Positions 51,563 to 60,912 of a stretch of 64,000 nucleotides of DNA are shown here, one piece after another; position 1 is the stretch's first letter, and every line of letters begins with the position of its first letter. The notes below the pieces were generated by a model. The model had not been told where the DNA came from and did no database searches. It saw only the letters and a program-made list of their open reading frames with translations. The translations under genes were made by a program, and so were the position numbers. Source of the stretch: Candidatus Kuenenia stuttgartensis (GTDB lineage Bacteria; Pseudomonadota; Alphaproteobacteria; SMXS01); NCBI GenBank assembly GCA_943329845.2, contig CALQFM020000015.1:1-64000 (forward strand), in the 5' to 3' direction.

Positions 51563-53293
51563 GTGAAACTCCGCAATTTCATCAAGACAAGCGGGAGCCG
51601 TCCAGCGGCTCCCGCGTCGACCTATACCAGGCTCCCCTTCTCCGGCCTGACCGGCCGCATCCTGATCCTCAACGTCATCGGCCTCGCCGTCCTGGTCGGC
51701 GGCATCCTCTATGTCGACCAGTACCGCACCGGCCTGATCGAGACCCGTCTGACGGCGCTGCGCAGCCAGGCTGAGATGCTGGCCGGCGCGCTGGCCGAGA
51801 CAGTCGACAGCGAGACCGAAACCGGCGCGCTCGAAAAGGAGCGCGCCGCCTCGCTGTTGCGGCGGCTTTCCGCCGATCGGGCCGACCGGGTGCGGCTGTT
51901 CGAGACCGACGGCACGCTCTCCCTCGATACCCGCAAGCTCAACCCGTCGACCCAGGTGGTCACCATACCGCTGCCGCCGCCCGGCCAGCGCGAACAGATC
52001 AGCATGCTGCAGGCGCTATGGGAGAAGTTCCGCGCCTTCTCGATCCGCGCCATGTCGTCGGACCCGAAGTACCCGCTCTACGAGGAGCGCTACGACCAGA
52101 CGGCCGCGGACTATCCGGAGGTGCTGAAGGCGCTGACCGGCGAGCCGGACCAGATGGTGCGGATCAAGCCGGACCGTTCGCTGGTGCTGACCGTGGCGAT
52201 GCCCGTCGAACATTTCCGCCATGTGCTGGGCTCGCTCCTGGTGTCGGTCGAAACCAGCGAGATCGAGGAAGTGGTGCGCCAGGAACGGCTGGCGATCCTG
52301 GAGATATTCCTGGTCGCGCTGTCGGTCACCATGTTGCTGTCGTTCCTGCTCGCAGGCACCATCGCCCGGCCCGTACAGCGCCTGGCCGCGTTCGCTCACA
52401 CGGTCCGGCAGGGCCGCGGACGGCAGGCGATCGTGCCCGATTTCTCCAGGCGCCGAGACGAGGTAGGCGACCTGTCCCGGGCGCTGCGCGACATGACCCA
52501 GGCGCTTTACCGGCGCATCGACACCATCGAGGGCTTCGCCGCCGATGTTGCTCATGAGGTCAAGAACCCGCTGACCTCGCTGCGCAGCGCCGTCGAGACG
52601 ATGGAACGGACGCAGAATCCGGATCACAAGACCAAGCTGATGCACATCATCAAGCATGACATCGACCGGCTGACCCGGCTGATCAGCGACATCTCCAATG
52701 CCTCCCGCCTCGACGCCGAATTGCTGCGCGCCGACATGCAGGAAATCGACGTACCGTCGATGATGCGCGAGATCATCGGCATCTACGCAACGCATGATGA
52801 AAAGGCCATGACCGGAAGGGCCATCCGGCGCCAGCGCATCGTGTTGGATGTGGAAGGCTATAACCTGGTGGTGTATGGAATCGAGAGCCACCTCGGACAG
52901 GTAATGCGCAACCTCATCGACAATGCCATCTCGTTCAGCCCGCCGGGCGGCGTCATCACCATCAAGGTGCGCCGCAATCGCGACACGCTGTTCATCGACG
53001 TCGAGGACGAGGGCCCCGGCATTCCCGACGAACGGTTCGAAGAGATCTTCGAGCGCTTCTATTCCGAGCGGCCGGAGGAAGAGGGCTTCGGCAGCCATTC
53101 GGGCCTGGGCCTGAACATCTCGCGGCAGATCATCGCGGTGCATGACGGCTCGATCCGGGCCGAGAACCGGTACAGCCCGGAGGGTCCGATCGGCCCGCCC
53201 ATGGGCGCCCGGTTCACCATCACCCTGCCGGCAGTCGGGGTGCAGCAGAAGAGCCCCAGGCCGTCCGACCGGACATCGACAGAGATCGCATGA
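51563..53293 (+). CDS. chvG: Sensor histidine kinase ChvG
   Basis: 576 aa, GTG start. Membrane helix about 30-50, a periplasmic domain (about 52-235) then a second helix (about 248-268), HAMP, and a kinase core: FAADVAHEVKNPLTSLRSAVETM with phospho-His, then NLIDNAISFSPPGG and DEGPGIPDERFEEIFERFYS, and SGLGLNISRQI. The periplasmic domain includes SDPKYPLYEERYDQTAADYP, typical of ChvG. It phosphorylates ChvI. It overlaps hprK by 4 bp (ATGA). Confidence 0.93.
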   Translation: MKLRNFIKTSGSRPAAPASTYTRLPFSGLTGRILILNVIGLAVLVGGILYVDQYRTGLIETRLTALRSQAEMLAGALAETVDSETETGALEKERAASLLRRLSADRADRVRLFETDGTLSLDTRKLNPSTQVVTIPLPPPGQREQISMLQALWEKFRAFSIRAMSSDPKYPLYEERYDQTAADYPEVLKALTGEPDQMVRIKPDRSLVLTVAMPVEHFRHVLGSLLVSVETSEIEEVVRQERLAILEIFLVALSVTMLLSFLLAGTIARPVQRLAAFAHTVRQGRGRQAIVPDFSRRRDEVGDLSRALRDMTQALYRRIDTIEGFAADVAHEVKNPLTSLRSAVETMERTQNPDHKTKLMHIIKHDIDRLTRLISDISNASRLDAELLRADMQEIDVPSMMREIIGIYATHDEKAMTGRAIRRQRIVLDVEGYNLVVYGIESHLGQVMRNLIDNAISFSPPGGVITIKVRRNRDTLFIDVEDEGPGIPDERFEEIFERFYSERPEEEGFGSHSGLGLNISRQIIAVHDGSIRAENRYSPEGPIGPPMGARFTITLPAVGVQQKSPRPSDRTSTEIA

Positions 53294-53721
53294 CCACCAT
53301 CCACGCCACCTGCGTCGACATCGACGGCTTGGGCGTGCTGTTGCGCGGGCCGTCGGGTTCCGGCAAGTCGGACCTGGCGCTGCGCCTGATCGACGCCGGC
53401 GCCCAGCTGGTCAGCGACGACTACACCGTGCTTGAGGTCCGCAGCGGGCGCCTGATCGGGACCGCACCGCAAAGTATCAAGGGCATGCTGGAGGTGCGCG
53501 GCGTCGGCATCCTGCCCATGCCGATCAAGGCCCGGTCGGTGATCGCCATGGTGGCCGACATGGTCACCGACGGCGAGATCGAACGCCTGCCCGACCCGGA
53601 CGCCGCCGTGATCGACGGCGTCGTCGTGCCCAGGATCCAGGTCGCGCCGTTCGAGGTGTCGGCGGCCGCCAAGGTACGCCTCGCCGCGAAAAAGCACGCC
53701 CCGCAGGACGACACGGCATGA
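53290..53721 (+). CDS. hprK: HPr kinase/phosphorylase, short alphaproteobacterial form
   Basis: 143 aa versus about 310 in Firmicutes; only the catalytic C-terminal domain is present, the rule in alphaproteobacteria. The Walker A loop GPSGSGKSDLAL is at about 19-30, followed by QLVSDDYTVLEV (catalytic Asp) and the HPrK signature GMLEVRGVGI. It phosphorylates HPr on the regulatory Ser. Overlaps chvG upstream and rapZ downstream by 4 bp each. Confidence 0.93.
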   Translation: MTTIHATCVDIDGLGVLLRGPSGSGKSDLALRLIDAGAQLVSDDYTVLEVRSGRLIGTAPQSIKGMLEVRGVGILPMPIKARSVIAMVADMVTDGEIERLPDPDAAVIDGVVVPRIQVAPFEVSAAAKVRLAAKKHAPQDDTA

Positions 53722-54644
53722 GCGCTCAGCCGGCACGCACCAGGATCGTCCTGGTTACCGGATTGTCGGGCGCCGGCCGCAGTTCGGCGCTCAAGGCGCT
53801 CGAGGATCTGGGCTACGAGGCCGTGGACAACGTGCCGTTCTCGCTGGTGCCCAATCTGGTCCAGCCCGCCGGCGACGATTCGGCCGACGAATCCATGGGC
53901 GCGGTGGCCGTCGGCATCGACTGCCGCACCCGCGCCTTCAGCGCCAACCGATTCGAGCGCCTGATGGCGACGCTACGCGCCCGCGACGACCTCGAGGCCA
54001 CGCTGATCTTCCTCGATGCCGGAGATCCGGTGCTGACCCGCCGCTTCACCGAAACCCGGCGACGTCATCCCATGGCCATGGACCGGCCCGTGCAGGACGG
54101 CATCGACCAGGAGCGCGCCCTGGTGGGACCGGTCCGCCAGTTCGCCGACGTGCTGATCGATACCTCGGACCTCACGGGTCACGACTTGCGCCGGCTCATC
54201 CGCAAGCAGTTCGATCTGGCGACGCCGCACGGGATCGCCATCACCGTGACGTCGTTCTCGTTCCCGCGCGGACTGCCGCGCGATGCCGACACGGTGTTCG
54301 ACGTCCGCTTCCTGCGCAATCCGCATTACGTGCCCGAACTGAAGGCGCTGACCGGGCGCGACGCCGGAGTCGCGGACTACATTCGCCAGGATCCCGAATT
54401 CGAGGGCTTCTTCGCCAGGATGAGCGACCTCGTTCTGAGTCTGCTGCCAAGCTATGGCCGCGAGGGAAAAGCCTACCTGACAATTGCGTTTGGCTGCACT
54501 GGAGGAAGGCACAGATCTGTCTTCCTCGCCGAATGCCTCAGCAGCCTATTGCGCGACCGGGGCTTCGGCGTTACCACCGTGCACCGCGACGCCGATGTGG
54601 AGTTCTCGGCATCGCCGGCGTCTGGTCGTCAGGATAGCGATTAA
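53718..54644 (+). CDS. rapZ: RNase adapter / nucleotide-binding protein RapZ
   Basis: 308 aa. Walker A-like GLSGAGRSS near residue 14 and DNVPFSLVPNL follow the family pattern. The C-terminal domain has RFLRNPHYVPELKALTGRD and FGCTGGRHRSVFLAE. In E. coli it guides RNase E to GlmZ sRNA; in alphaproteobacteria the target is less clear. Translationally linked with hprK by an ATGA overlap and directly adjoining the EIIA gene. Confidence 0.93.
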   Translation: MSAQPARTRIVLVTGLSGAGRSSALKALEDLGYEAVDNVPFSLVPNLVQPAGDDSADESMGAVAVGIDCRTRAFSANRFERLMATLRARDDLEATLIFLDAGDPVLTRRFTETRRRHPMAMDRPVQDGIDQERALVGPVRQFADVLIDTSDLTGHDLRRLIRKQFDLATPHGIAITVTSFSFPRGLPRDADTVFDVRFLRNPHYVPELKALTGRDAGVADYIRQDPEFEGFFARMSDLVLSLLPSYGREGKAYLTIAFGCTGGRHRSVFLAECLSSLLRDRGFGVTTVHRDADVEFSASPASGRQDSD

Positions 54645-55049
54645 ATGATCGGGTTGGTTCTGGTTACCCATGGCCGTCTGGCCGAGGAATTCGTCGCCGC
54701 CATGGAGCATGTGGTGGGGCCGCAGCGACAGGTCCAGGCGATCTCCATCGGCCCCGAGGACGATATGGAGCGCCGCCGCAAGGACATCCTTGACGCCGTC
54801 GCGTCGGTGGATTCCGGCAAGGGCGTCGTCCTGCTTACCGACATGTTCGGCGGCACGCCGTCCAATCTCGCCATTTCGATCATGGACAAGGCCAAGGTCG
54901 AAGTCATCGCGGGCATCAATCTGCCCATGCTGATCAAGCTCGCGAGCGTCCGCGTTTCGAGTTCGCTGGAAGACGCTGTTGCGTCGGCCCAGGAATCCGG
55001 GCGAAAATATATCAACGTGGCCTCCAAGTTGTTGACGGGTAAGGACTGA
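54645..55049 (+). CDS. PTS EIIA component (mannose/EIIA-Man type)
   Basis: 134 aa, starting one base after the rapZ stop. His9 in LVTHGRLAEEFV is the phosphorylation site. DMFGGTPSNLAISI is the second signature. No EIIB/EIIC permease is encoded nearby, so the protein is regulatory, part of the incomplete PTS typical of alphaproteobacteria. The cognate EI (ptsP/ptsI) is outside the window. Confidence 0.92.
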   Translation: MIGLVLVTHGRLAEEFVAAMEHVVGPQRQVQAISIGPEDDMERRRKDILDAVASVDSGKGVVLLTDMFGGTPSNLAISIMDKAKVEVIAGINLPMLIKLASVRVSSSLEDAVASAQESGRKYINVASKLLTGKD

Positions 55050-55334
55050 GTGGCGGGGGAACCTCCTCACAAGACCGTAATGATCACCAACCGCCGCGGG
55101 CTGCATGCTCGCGCGTCGGCGAAGTTCGTCAATCTGGCGGCCCAGTTCGACGCCACCGTCCACGTCACCGGACCCAATGACGGCGAGAAAGTCGTCGGCA
55201 CATCCATCATGGGATTGATGATGCTGGCCGCCGGCCCGGGCTCGAGCATCAGCATCGAAGCCAGCGGCCCACAGGCTGCAGAAGCCGTCAACGCCTTGGC
55301 AACATTGGTGGAATCCAAGTTCGACGAGGACTGA
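55050..55334 (+). CDS. Phosphocarrier protein HPr
   Basis: 94 aa, GTG start immediately after the EIIA stop. His19 in RRGLHARASAKF is the EI phosphorylation site; Ser52 in GTSIMGLMMLAAG matches the HprK-phosphorylated Ser46 of Firmicutes HPr. It shuttles phosphate to EIIA and senses metabolic state through HprK. Last gene of the chvIG operon-like block. Confidence 0.93.
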   Translation: MAGEPPHKTVMITNRRGLHARASAKFVNLAAQFDATVHVTGPNDGEKVVGTSIMGLMMLAAGPGSSISIEASGPQAAEAVNALATLVESKFDED

Positions 55335-55362
55335 GAGCCGCGTCGAATTTGAGATAGAAATA

Positions 55363-55380
55363 TATAAAGATATCTTTATA
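55363..55380. promoter_or_regulatory. Perfect 18-bp AT-rich palindrome upstream of ahcY
   Basis: TATAAAGATATCTTTATA is a perfect dyad, 59 bp before the ahcY ATG, and strikingly AT-rich for this genome. It resembles the operators described for ArsR-type methionine-cycle regulators (SahR/SamR) from comparative genomics, as I recall. A TATGAT (-10-like) lies at 55422. Confidence 0.7.
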
Positions 55381-55439
55381 CTTACCCCCGCGCTGGACCC
55401 GGTCCGGTGCGCTCCCCGTGGTATGATGGCAGGACACCG

Positions 55440-56735
55440 ATGAACGCGTTTTCCGATTTCAAAGTAGCCGATATGTCGCTGGCGCCCTGGGGCCGCCGGG
55501 AAATCACCATCGCCGAGACCGAGATGCCGGGCCTGATGGCGCTGCGCAAGGAATACGGTGCCAGCCAGCCGCTGGCCGGTGCGCGGATCGCCGGCTGCCT
55601 GCACATGACCATCCAGACCGCCGTGCTGATCGAGACGCTGACGGCGCTGGGCGCCGAGATTCGCTGGAGCTCGTGCAATATCTTCTCGACCCAGGACCAG
55701 GCCGCCGCCGCCATTGCCGCCACGGGCGTGCCGGTTTTCGCCTGGAAGGGCCTGACCGAGCCCGAGTTCGACTGGTGCATCGAGCAGACCATCCTGGGCC
55801 CGGACGGCTGGCGCCCGAACATGATCCTGGATGACGGCGGCGACCTGACGGCGATGATGATGAACCGGTTCCCCGAGCTGATGCTCGAGGTCCGCGGCAT
55901 CTCGGAAGAGACCACCACGGGCGTGCTGCGCCTCTACCAGATCGAGAAGCAGGGCGGCCTTCCCGTTCCCTGCATCAACGTCAACGACTCCGTCACCAAG
56001 TCCAAGTTCGACAACCTCTATGGCTGCCGCGAGAGCCTGATCGACGGCATCAAGCGCGCCACCGACGTCATGCTGGCCGGCAAGGTCGCCGTGGTCGCCG
56101 GCTATGGCGACGTCGGCAAGGGCTGCGCCGCCAGCCTGCGCGGCCAAGGCGCCCGCGTGCTGGTTACCGAGATCGACCCGATCTGCGCGCTGCAGGCGGC
56201 GATGGAAGGCTACCAGGTCGTGACCATGGACGAGGCCGCCTCGTTCGGCGACATCTTCGTCACCGCCACCGGCAATATCGACATCATCACGCTCGACCAC
56301 ATGCACGAGATGAAGGACCGGGCGATCGTCTGCAACATCGGCCACTTCGACAGCGAGATCCAGGTCGCGCGCCTGCACAACTACTCGTGGCACGAGGTGA
56401 AGCCGCAGGTCGACGAGATCGAGTTCCCCAACGGCAAGCGCATCATCCTGCTGGCCAAGGGCCGGCTGGTGAACCTGGGCTGCGCCACCGGCCACCCCAG
56501 CTTCGTCATGAGCACCTCGTTCACCAACCAGGTGATCGCCCAGATCGAGCTGTGGCAGAACCACGAGAACTACGAGAAGAAGGTCTACGTCCTGCCCAAG
56601 CACCTGGACGAGAAGGTCGCCCGCCTGCACCTGGCACGCCTGAACGCCAAGCTCACCGTGCTGAAGGAAGATCAGGCGTCCTATATCGGCGTGACGCCAC
56701 AGGGCCCCTACAAGGCGGACCATTACCGCTACTGA
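55440..56735 (+). CDS. ahcY: Adenosylhomocysteinase
   Basis: 431 aa from ATG 55440 (AGGA upstream); the earlier track start adds 11 residues. Substrate domain: [15 protein letters not shown] and [19 protein letters not shown] domain: [23 protein letters not shown] (read in parts), with catalytic Lys/Asp region [18 protein letters not shown]. The C-terminus PYKADHYRY is the family signature reaching into the partner subunit. Hydrolyses S-adenosylhomocysteine to adenosine and homocysteine. Regulated probably through the upstream palindrome; terminator follows. Confidence 0.96.
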   Translation: MNAFSDFKVADMSLAPWGRREITIAETEMPGLMALRKEYGASQPLAGARIAGCLHMTIQTAVLIETLTALGAEIRWSSCNIFSTQDQAAAAIAATGVPVFAWKGLTEPEFDWCIEQTILGPDGWRPNMILDDGGDLTAMMMNRFPELMLEVRGISEETTTGVLRLYQIEKQGGLPVPCINVNDSVTKSKFDNLYGCRESLIDGIKRATDVMLAGKVAVVAGYGDVGKGCAASLRGQGARVLVTEIDPICALQAAMEGYQVVTMDEAASFGDIFVTATGNIDIITLDHMHEMKDRAIVCNIGHFDSEIQVARLHNYSWHEVKPQVDEIEFPNGKRIILLAKGRLVNLGCATGHPSFVMSTSFTNQVIAQIELWQNHENYEKKVYVLPKHLDEKVARLHLARLNAKLTVLKEDQASYIGVTPQGPYKADHYRY

Positions 56736-56760
56736 GTTTTCCGGCATCCCGGAACGGCAG

Positions 56761-56783
56761 CCCCCGCCTCGCGCGGGGGTTTT
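56761..56783 (+). terminator. Intrinsic terminator of ahcY
   Basis: CCCCCGC and GCGGGGG form a 7-bp stem around CTCGC, followed by TTTT. It lies 25 bp after the ahcY stop. Confidence 0.8.
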
Positions 56784-56802
56784 CGTTACTGCGTAGCCAC
56801 TG

Positions 56803-59253
56803 TCAGGTGATCCACGACGAGATCACCTCAACCTTCCATTCGGCACCATGTCGGGTAACCCGAAAAGCGCCACCGACCCAGCCAGCACTCCAGACGACGA
56901 AAGCCTTGTCGCCTGCATTGTTGAGTATAAGGGGTTGAAGCCATACGGCGTGGAAGTCAGGCGTCATTCGTTGGAGCCGTCGGATATCCTCGTCGGAGTA
57001 TACGAACATCATCCGGTCCGGCCGGAGCCCAGCGAATCTGGCGGCATTCCCGTGCACGAATATGGGCCGGTTGATCGAGACAATATCGCCAATGCCTCGC
57101 CCAACTGCCGCCGCCATGACATCGTTCCCAGCCGGCATGTCGATGCCCGTAATGATCGCACCCATCCGCATTGAAAACAGGGTCTGGAGAACCTGACTCA
57201 ACGCCTGAGCGGCCGCCCCACCCTGTGCTTTCCACGCGACATTGGGCATGGGATCTCTGTTGTCCGGAATGCCATCCCCGTCGGTATCCCGGTTTGTTGG
57301 AGACAGCAGCAGGTGGCCCTCCAGAATATCCGTAAGGCCATCGTGGTCCGTGTCTTGCTCAAGCAGCGATAGCGGTAGCTGAAGATATAGCCCCTTTGCT
57401 TGCCGCTTGCTCAACACGCCAATCGGCGGATAGACGATTTGCGACACGTCCACTTCCCGCACCTCGACCTCGATATTCAGGGTTTCGCCATCGATCATTG
57501 GCATGCTGGAATTGGCGACGACCACGTAGGGAAAATTCTCCGCGAGGCCGGTGTAGAGAGGTGGACGCCAGCTCTTGCCGCCGTCATCCGACACATGGAC
57601 CCAATAGCCCCCGGCAGTCAGTTCACCGGTAGGATCGACATCCTGCGACAGGCTAACTGAGACGATTCGTCTGCCTTGCTTCTCCACCCTCACCTGCATG
57701 AACCCGCCCAAGGGGGCCGTCGCGCCCCTCGGCCAGACAACTTCGGGAGCCGCCTCGAATGGGTCTTTGTTTGCGGGAGGGTTTTGGGGTGCATACTGCG
57801 CCGGTAACGGAAGCTCGGTGAACGGCGATGGCAAGGGTCCGGTATCGGTGATCCGAAGGGAACTGCCTTCTTCAAGCTGCTGCGAAGGTTGGCCGTTGAC
57901 AGCCGTGTCGTGCACTTTCACGTCGATCTTCCCTGGCACCAGCCGCAGCGCCGTCCTCACCGCGATCGTCATCCCGTCTGCCCCCACCGAGTCATCGTCG
58001 GCAGGTTCGATGGTTTTCAACATTGCCCTGGCCTGATCGCAGACCTCGGTGTAGCGGGTCGCTTCCAGCCGTTTACACAAGACCCCAGCCCACAGGGCAT
58101 TCCCGTTGTAAGACATGAAATTGGCGTTGAAGACATATTCGAGGACGTCATACGGATCTTCTTCCGGATGATTAAGCGCCAGGTCCAGCAATAAGGTATT
58201 GGAAATCGATGTGTCGCGGAGGGACTTACGCCAAGTGCCCAGGTCCCGCATTTGCCAGGCTCGCATGACGCGCCTTGCATTGAGCGCCGTCGAAGCCGCT
58301 GCAATCTTACCGACGGTGTCATCTTCGCCCGCTACGTAGTGGGCTGCCGAAAGCGTACGCCGGAACTCGCCCGGTGAGTCCAGACCGGTGATAGACAACT
58401 CGAGTCCGTCAACAATCCGGTCGGAGGGTTCTCCTCCACCGTCGAGAACACAGCCGGCGACCTCCGTTGGCAGCGTCCGGTAGAATGCCACGAGCTCGGC
58501 GGCCCGCCCCTCGCCAGCGAGACTGCTCAGATAGCCTTCCGCAAAGAACGCCCTCAACGCCACAAGGTCGGCATCGCTAACATGATCCGCGAGCACATCT
58601 CCGGTGAAAAACTTCTTCAGCTCTGACGAACCTATGCCACCCGGACCGTCGCTGATCGCCAGGTAGGCCATAACAGCCAGGGACTTCTGGGGCAGGGCCT
58701 CCATGTATGCCAAAGCCCATTCTGCACAATCCGAGACGCGCACGAGGCGCCATCCATCCCCGGGCATGTCCTCCGTGCCGCGAAGCAACGCGTGGTATGT
58801 CTCCGGATGGCATCGCCCGATATAGCTGACCGCGATCACGGCGGCCTCGACAACGAGTGGATTGCGGCCGGTTTCCGCGACCAGCGCGATAAAATCGCGA
58901 TCGATCGCCCGCCGCCGGGGCTCGAGTTCGGCGGGCGCGACGAAGTCATAATATTCATCCCATGTCACGCCACTCAGGCGAAACCACAATTGCTCGAGCG
59001 CGAGCATCTGAGCAGTGGTGAGCTGCGCGTCTTTCGCTAATCTTTCAGCGGCCCGAAGCGGACTCGGGTCGCTCTTCAGATACGCCTTCAGCGCGCCGTC
59101 CCAGTCGCTCGCGCGCGGCGGCAGCGTCGCTGGGCCACCCCAATCAAGGTAAATGGCAAGCGGCGGTTTCGGTTGCCTTTGAGCCGCCTCGGACGCTGCG
59201 GCCTGGGGGGATGCGAGGAAAACGAGGGCAAGAGCGGCAATATGACGGCGCAT
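56803..59253 (-). CDS. Large exported protein with thrombospondin type-3-like calcium-binding repeats
   Basis: 816 aa. Signal peptide 1-20 (LALVFLASPQAAASEA). A long helical N-terminal region (about 50-450) is followed by a beta-rich part (about 520-640, including YWVHVSDDGGKSWRPP, which resembles a sialidase Asp-box SxDxGxxW). Then come DTDHDGLTDILEG and DTDGDGIPDNRDP (about 663-700), two TSP3/dockerin-like Ca loops. The domain after these has no recognised motif. Codon use is visibly less GC-rich than neighbours, hinting at lateral origin. Probably secreted or periplasmic; function unknown. Confidence 0.7.
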   Translation of the reverse strand: MRRHIAALALVFLASPQAAASEAAQRQPKPPLAIYLDWGGPATLPPRASDWDGALKAYLKSDPSPLRAAERLAKDAQLTTAQMLALEQLWFRLSGVTWDEYYDFVAPAELEPRRRAIDRDFIALVAETGRNPLVVEAAVIAVSYIGRCHPETYHALLRGTEDMPGDGWRLVRVSDCAEWALAYMEALPQKSLAVMAYLAISDGPGGIGSSELKKFFTGDVLADHVSDADLVALRAFFAEGYLSSLAGEGRAAELVAFYRTLPTEVAGCVLDGGGEPSDRIVDGLELSITGLDSPGEFRRTLSAAHYVAGEDDTVGKIAAASTALNARRVMRAWQMRDLGTWRKSLRDTSISNTLLLDLALNHPEEDPYDVLEYVFNANFMSYNGNALWAGVLCKRLEATRYTEVCDQARAMLKTIEPADDDSVGADGMTIAVRTALRLVPGKIDVKVHDTAVNGQPSQQLEEGSSLRITDTGPLPSPFTELPLPAQYAPQNPPANKDPFEAAPEVVWPRGATAPLGGFMQVRVEKQGRRIVSVSLSQDVDPTGELTAGGYWVHVSDDGGKSWRPPLYTGLAENFPYVVVANSSMPMIDGETLNIEVEVREVDVSQIVYPPIGVLSKRQAKGLYLQLPLSLLEQDTDHDGLTDILEGHLLLSPTNRDTDGDGIPDNRDPMPNVAWKAQGGAAAQALSQVLQTLFSMRMGAIITGIDMPAGNDVMAAAVGRGIGDIVSINRPIFVHGNAARFAGLRPDRMMFVYSDEDIRRLQRMTPDFHAVWLQPLILNNAGDKAFVVWSAGWVGGAFRVTRHGAEWKVEVISSWIT

Positions 59254-59419
59254 GATGATGCCTCCGAAGGAACGGCTGTGCTTTACCCTGCCGCTATCAA
59301 TGGGATCACTGTAAGCACTCGGCGCCGTCTTCCCGAGTTAACCCTTTGTAATGCTGGTTAAATATTTTTAATGCTGTTCTTTGATTCCTTTGCTCATCCG
59401 CCGCCACTACAAATAGAGC

Positions 59420-59887
59420 ATGCTCGTCGTCCCTCTGCCCGACATCGAAACCACCGCCCGGATCGCGCGGACGCTCGCGCCGCTGCTGAAGACTGGTGAC
59501 GTCGTCGCGCTCGAGGGCGACCTGGGCGCGGGCAAGACGGCGTTCGCGCGGTTCCTGATCCAGACGCTGGGCGTCGAGGACGAGGTGCCCAGCCCGACCT
59601 TCACGCTGGTACAGACCTACGCCGTCGAAGGCCGCGATTTCGACGCGGTCTGGCACTTCGACCTCTACCGCATCGAGGACCCGGAGGAGATCGAGGAACT
59701 TGGCATGGACGAGGCGTTCGACACCGGCGTCACCCTGATCGAATGGCCGGCGCGCATGGGCGGAAGATTGCCCGCCGACAGACTTTCCATCGGGCTGGGT
59801 TTGGTGGAGGATCGGCGCAGCATGACCCTGTCCGGCGGCCCGTCATGGACCGGCCGCCTCCAGCAAATCGGAGACCAGTTGAGTTGA
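59420..59887 (+). CDS. tsaE: tRNA threonylcarbamoyladenosine biosynthesis ATPase TsaE
   Basis: 155 aa. P-loop LEGDLGAGKTAFAR (about 33-46), switch region PSPTFTLVQTY and WHFDLYRIEDPEEIEELG, then LIEWPARMG, all TsaE signatures. It is the ATPase that drives the TsaB/TsaD complex making t6A37 in ANN-decoding tRNAs. The stop overlaps the TTG start of amgK. Leads the tsaE-amgK-murU cluster. Confidence 0.93.
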   Translation: MLVVPLPDIETTARIARTLAPLLKTGDVVALEGDLGAGKTAFARFLIQTLGVEDEVPSPTFTLVQTYAVEGRDFDAVWHFDLYRIEDPEEIEELGMDEAFDTGVTLIEWPARMGGRLPADRLSIGLGLVEDRRSMTLSGGPSWTGRLQQIGDQLS

Positions 59888-60912
59888 GCCGCGAAGCCGA
59901 GATCGACGCGTTCCTGGGGAGAGTCTGGAAACCGGGCGCGCCGTGGCGGCCGCTGGCGGCCGACGCCTCGTTCCGCCGCTATTTCCGCGTCGACGGCGAT
60001 CCGCCGACGGTGCTGATGGACGCGCCGCCCGACAAGGAGGACGTGCGCCCCTTCATGGCCATCGGCGAGTATCTGGTCGAGAACGGCTTCAGCGCGCCGC
60101 GGCTGATCGCCGCCGACATCGCCGAGGGCTTCCTGCTGCTGGAGGATCTGGGCGACGACACGTTCACCCGGCTGATCGCCCGCGATGCCGGGCTGGAACG
60201 GACGCTTTACGAGCGTGCCATCGACGTGCTGGTCGAGCTCCACCGCATCGCGCCGCCGAAATATCTGCCGGTGCGCGGCGCGACGCCCTTCGAGCTGCCG
60301 ATTTACGACGACGACGCGCTGACCCGCGAGGTGCTGCTGTTCCCGGACTGGTACATGCCGGCGCGCACCGGCCATCCGACGCCGGGCGACGCCGGCGCCG
60401 AATTCGAGGCGCTGTGGCGGTCGGTGTTCCCGCTGGTGCGCGCGGGCGCCGAAACCCTGGTCCTGCTCGACTACCACGCCGACAACCTGATGGCCCTGCC
60501 CGACCGGCATGGGGCTGCCGCCATCGGCCTGCTCGACTTCCAGGACGGCAGGGTCGGCCCCGCCGCCTACGACATGGTCTCGCTGCTGCAGGACTGCCGC
60601 CGCGACGTGCCGCGCGACCTGGAGGAGGCCATGCTGGAGCGCTACCTGTCGGCCCGGCCGGAGCTGGACCGCGAGGCGTTCATGACCGCCTATTGGGTGC
60701 TGGGCGCCCAGCGCAACACCAAGATCATCGGCATCTTCACCCGGCTCTGGAAGCGCGACGGCAAGCCCCGCTACCCGAAGATGATCCCGAACATCTGGGG
60801 CCTGCTGGAGCGCGGCCTGGAGCATCCGGAGCTGGACGACCTGAAGCTGTGGTTCGACGCCTACTGCCCGAAGGACCAGCGCCGGCTGACGCTGCCGGGA
60901 GAGCCGCAATGA
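59884..60912 (+). CDS. amgK: MurNAc/GlcNAc anomeric kinase AmgK
   Basis: 342 aa from TTG 59884, which overlaps the tsaE stop by 4 bp (TTGA); the track start lies within tsaE in another frame. Aminoglycoside-phosphotransferase fold: LADASFRRYFRV, LLLEDLGDDTF, catalytic LLDYHADNLM and metal Asp in IGLLDFQDG. AmgK phosphorylates recycled MurNAc at C1. Followed with 4-bp overlap by murU, the next enzyme, which fixes the assignment. Confidence 0.92.
   Translation: MSREAEIDAFLGRVWKPGAPWRPLAADASFRRYFRVDGDPPTVLMDAPPDKEDVRPFMAIGEYLVENGFSAPRLIAADIAEGFLLLEDLGDDTFTRLIARDAGLERTLYERAIDVLVELHRIAPPKYLPVRGATPFELPIYDDDALTREVLLFPDWYMPARTGHPTPGDAGAEFEALWRSVFPLVRAGAETLVLLDYHADNLMALPDRHGAAAIGLLDFQDGRVGPAAYDMVSLLQDCRRDVPRDLEEAMLERYLSARPELDREAFMTAYWVLGAQRNTKIIGIFTRLWKRDGKPRYPKMIPNIWGLLERGLEHPELDDLKLWFDAYCPKDQRRLTLPGEPQ

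Noticed and set aside
55335-55439. SAH or SAM riboswitch before ahcY
   Set aside because: The leader is short and dominated by the DNA palindrome; I could not find a conserved riboswitch core by eye.
54546-56747. 733-aa minus-strand ORF
   Set aside because: Antisense to rapZ, EIIA, HPr and ahcY, all well-supported genes.
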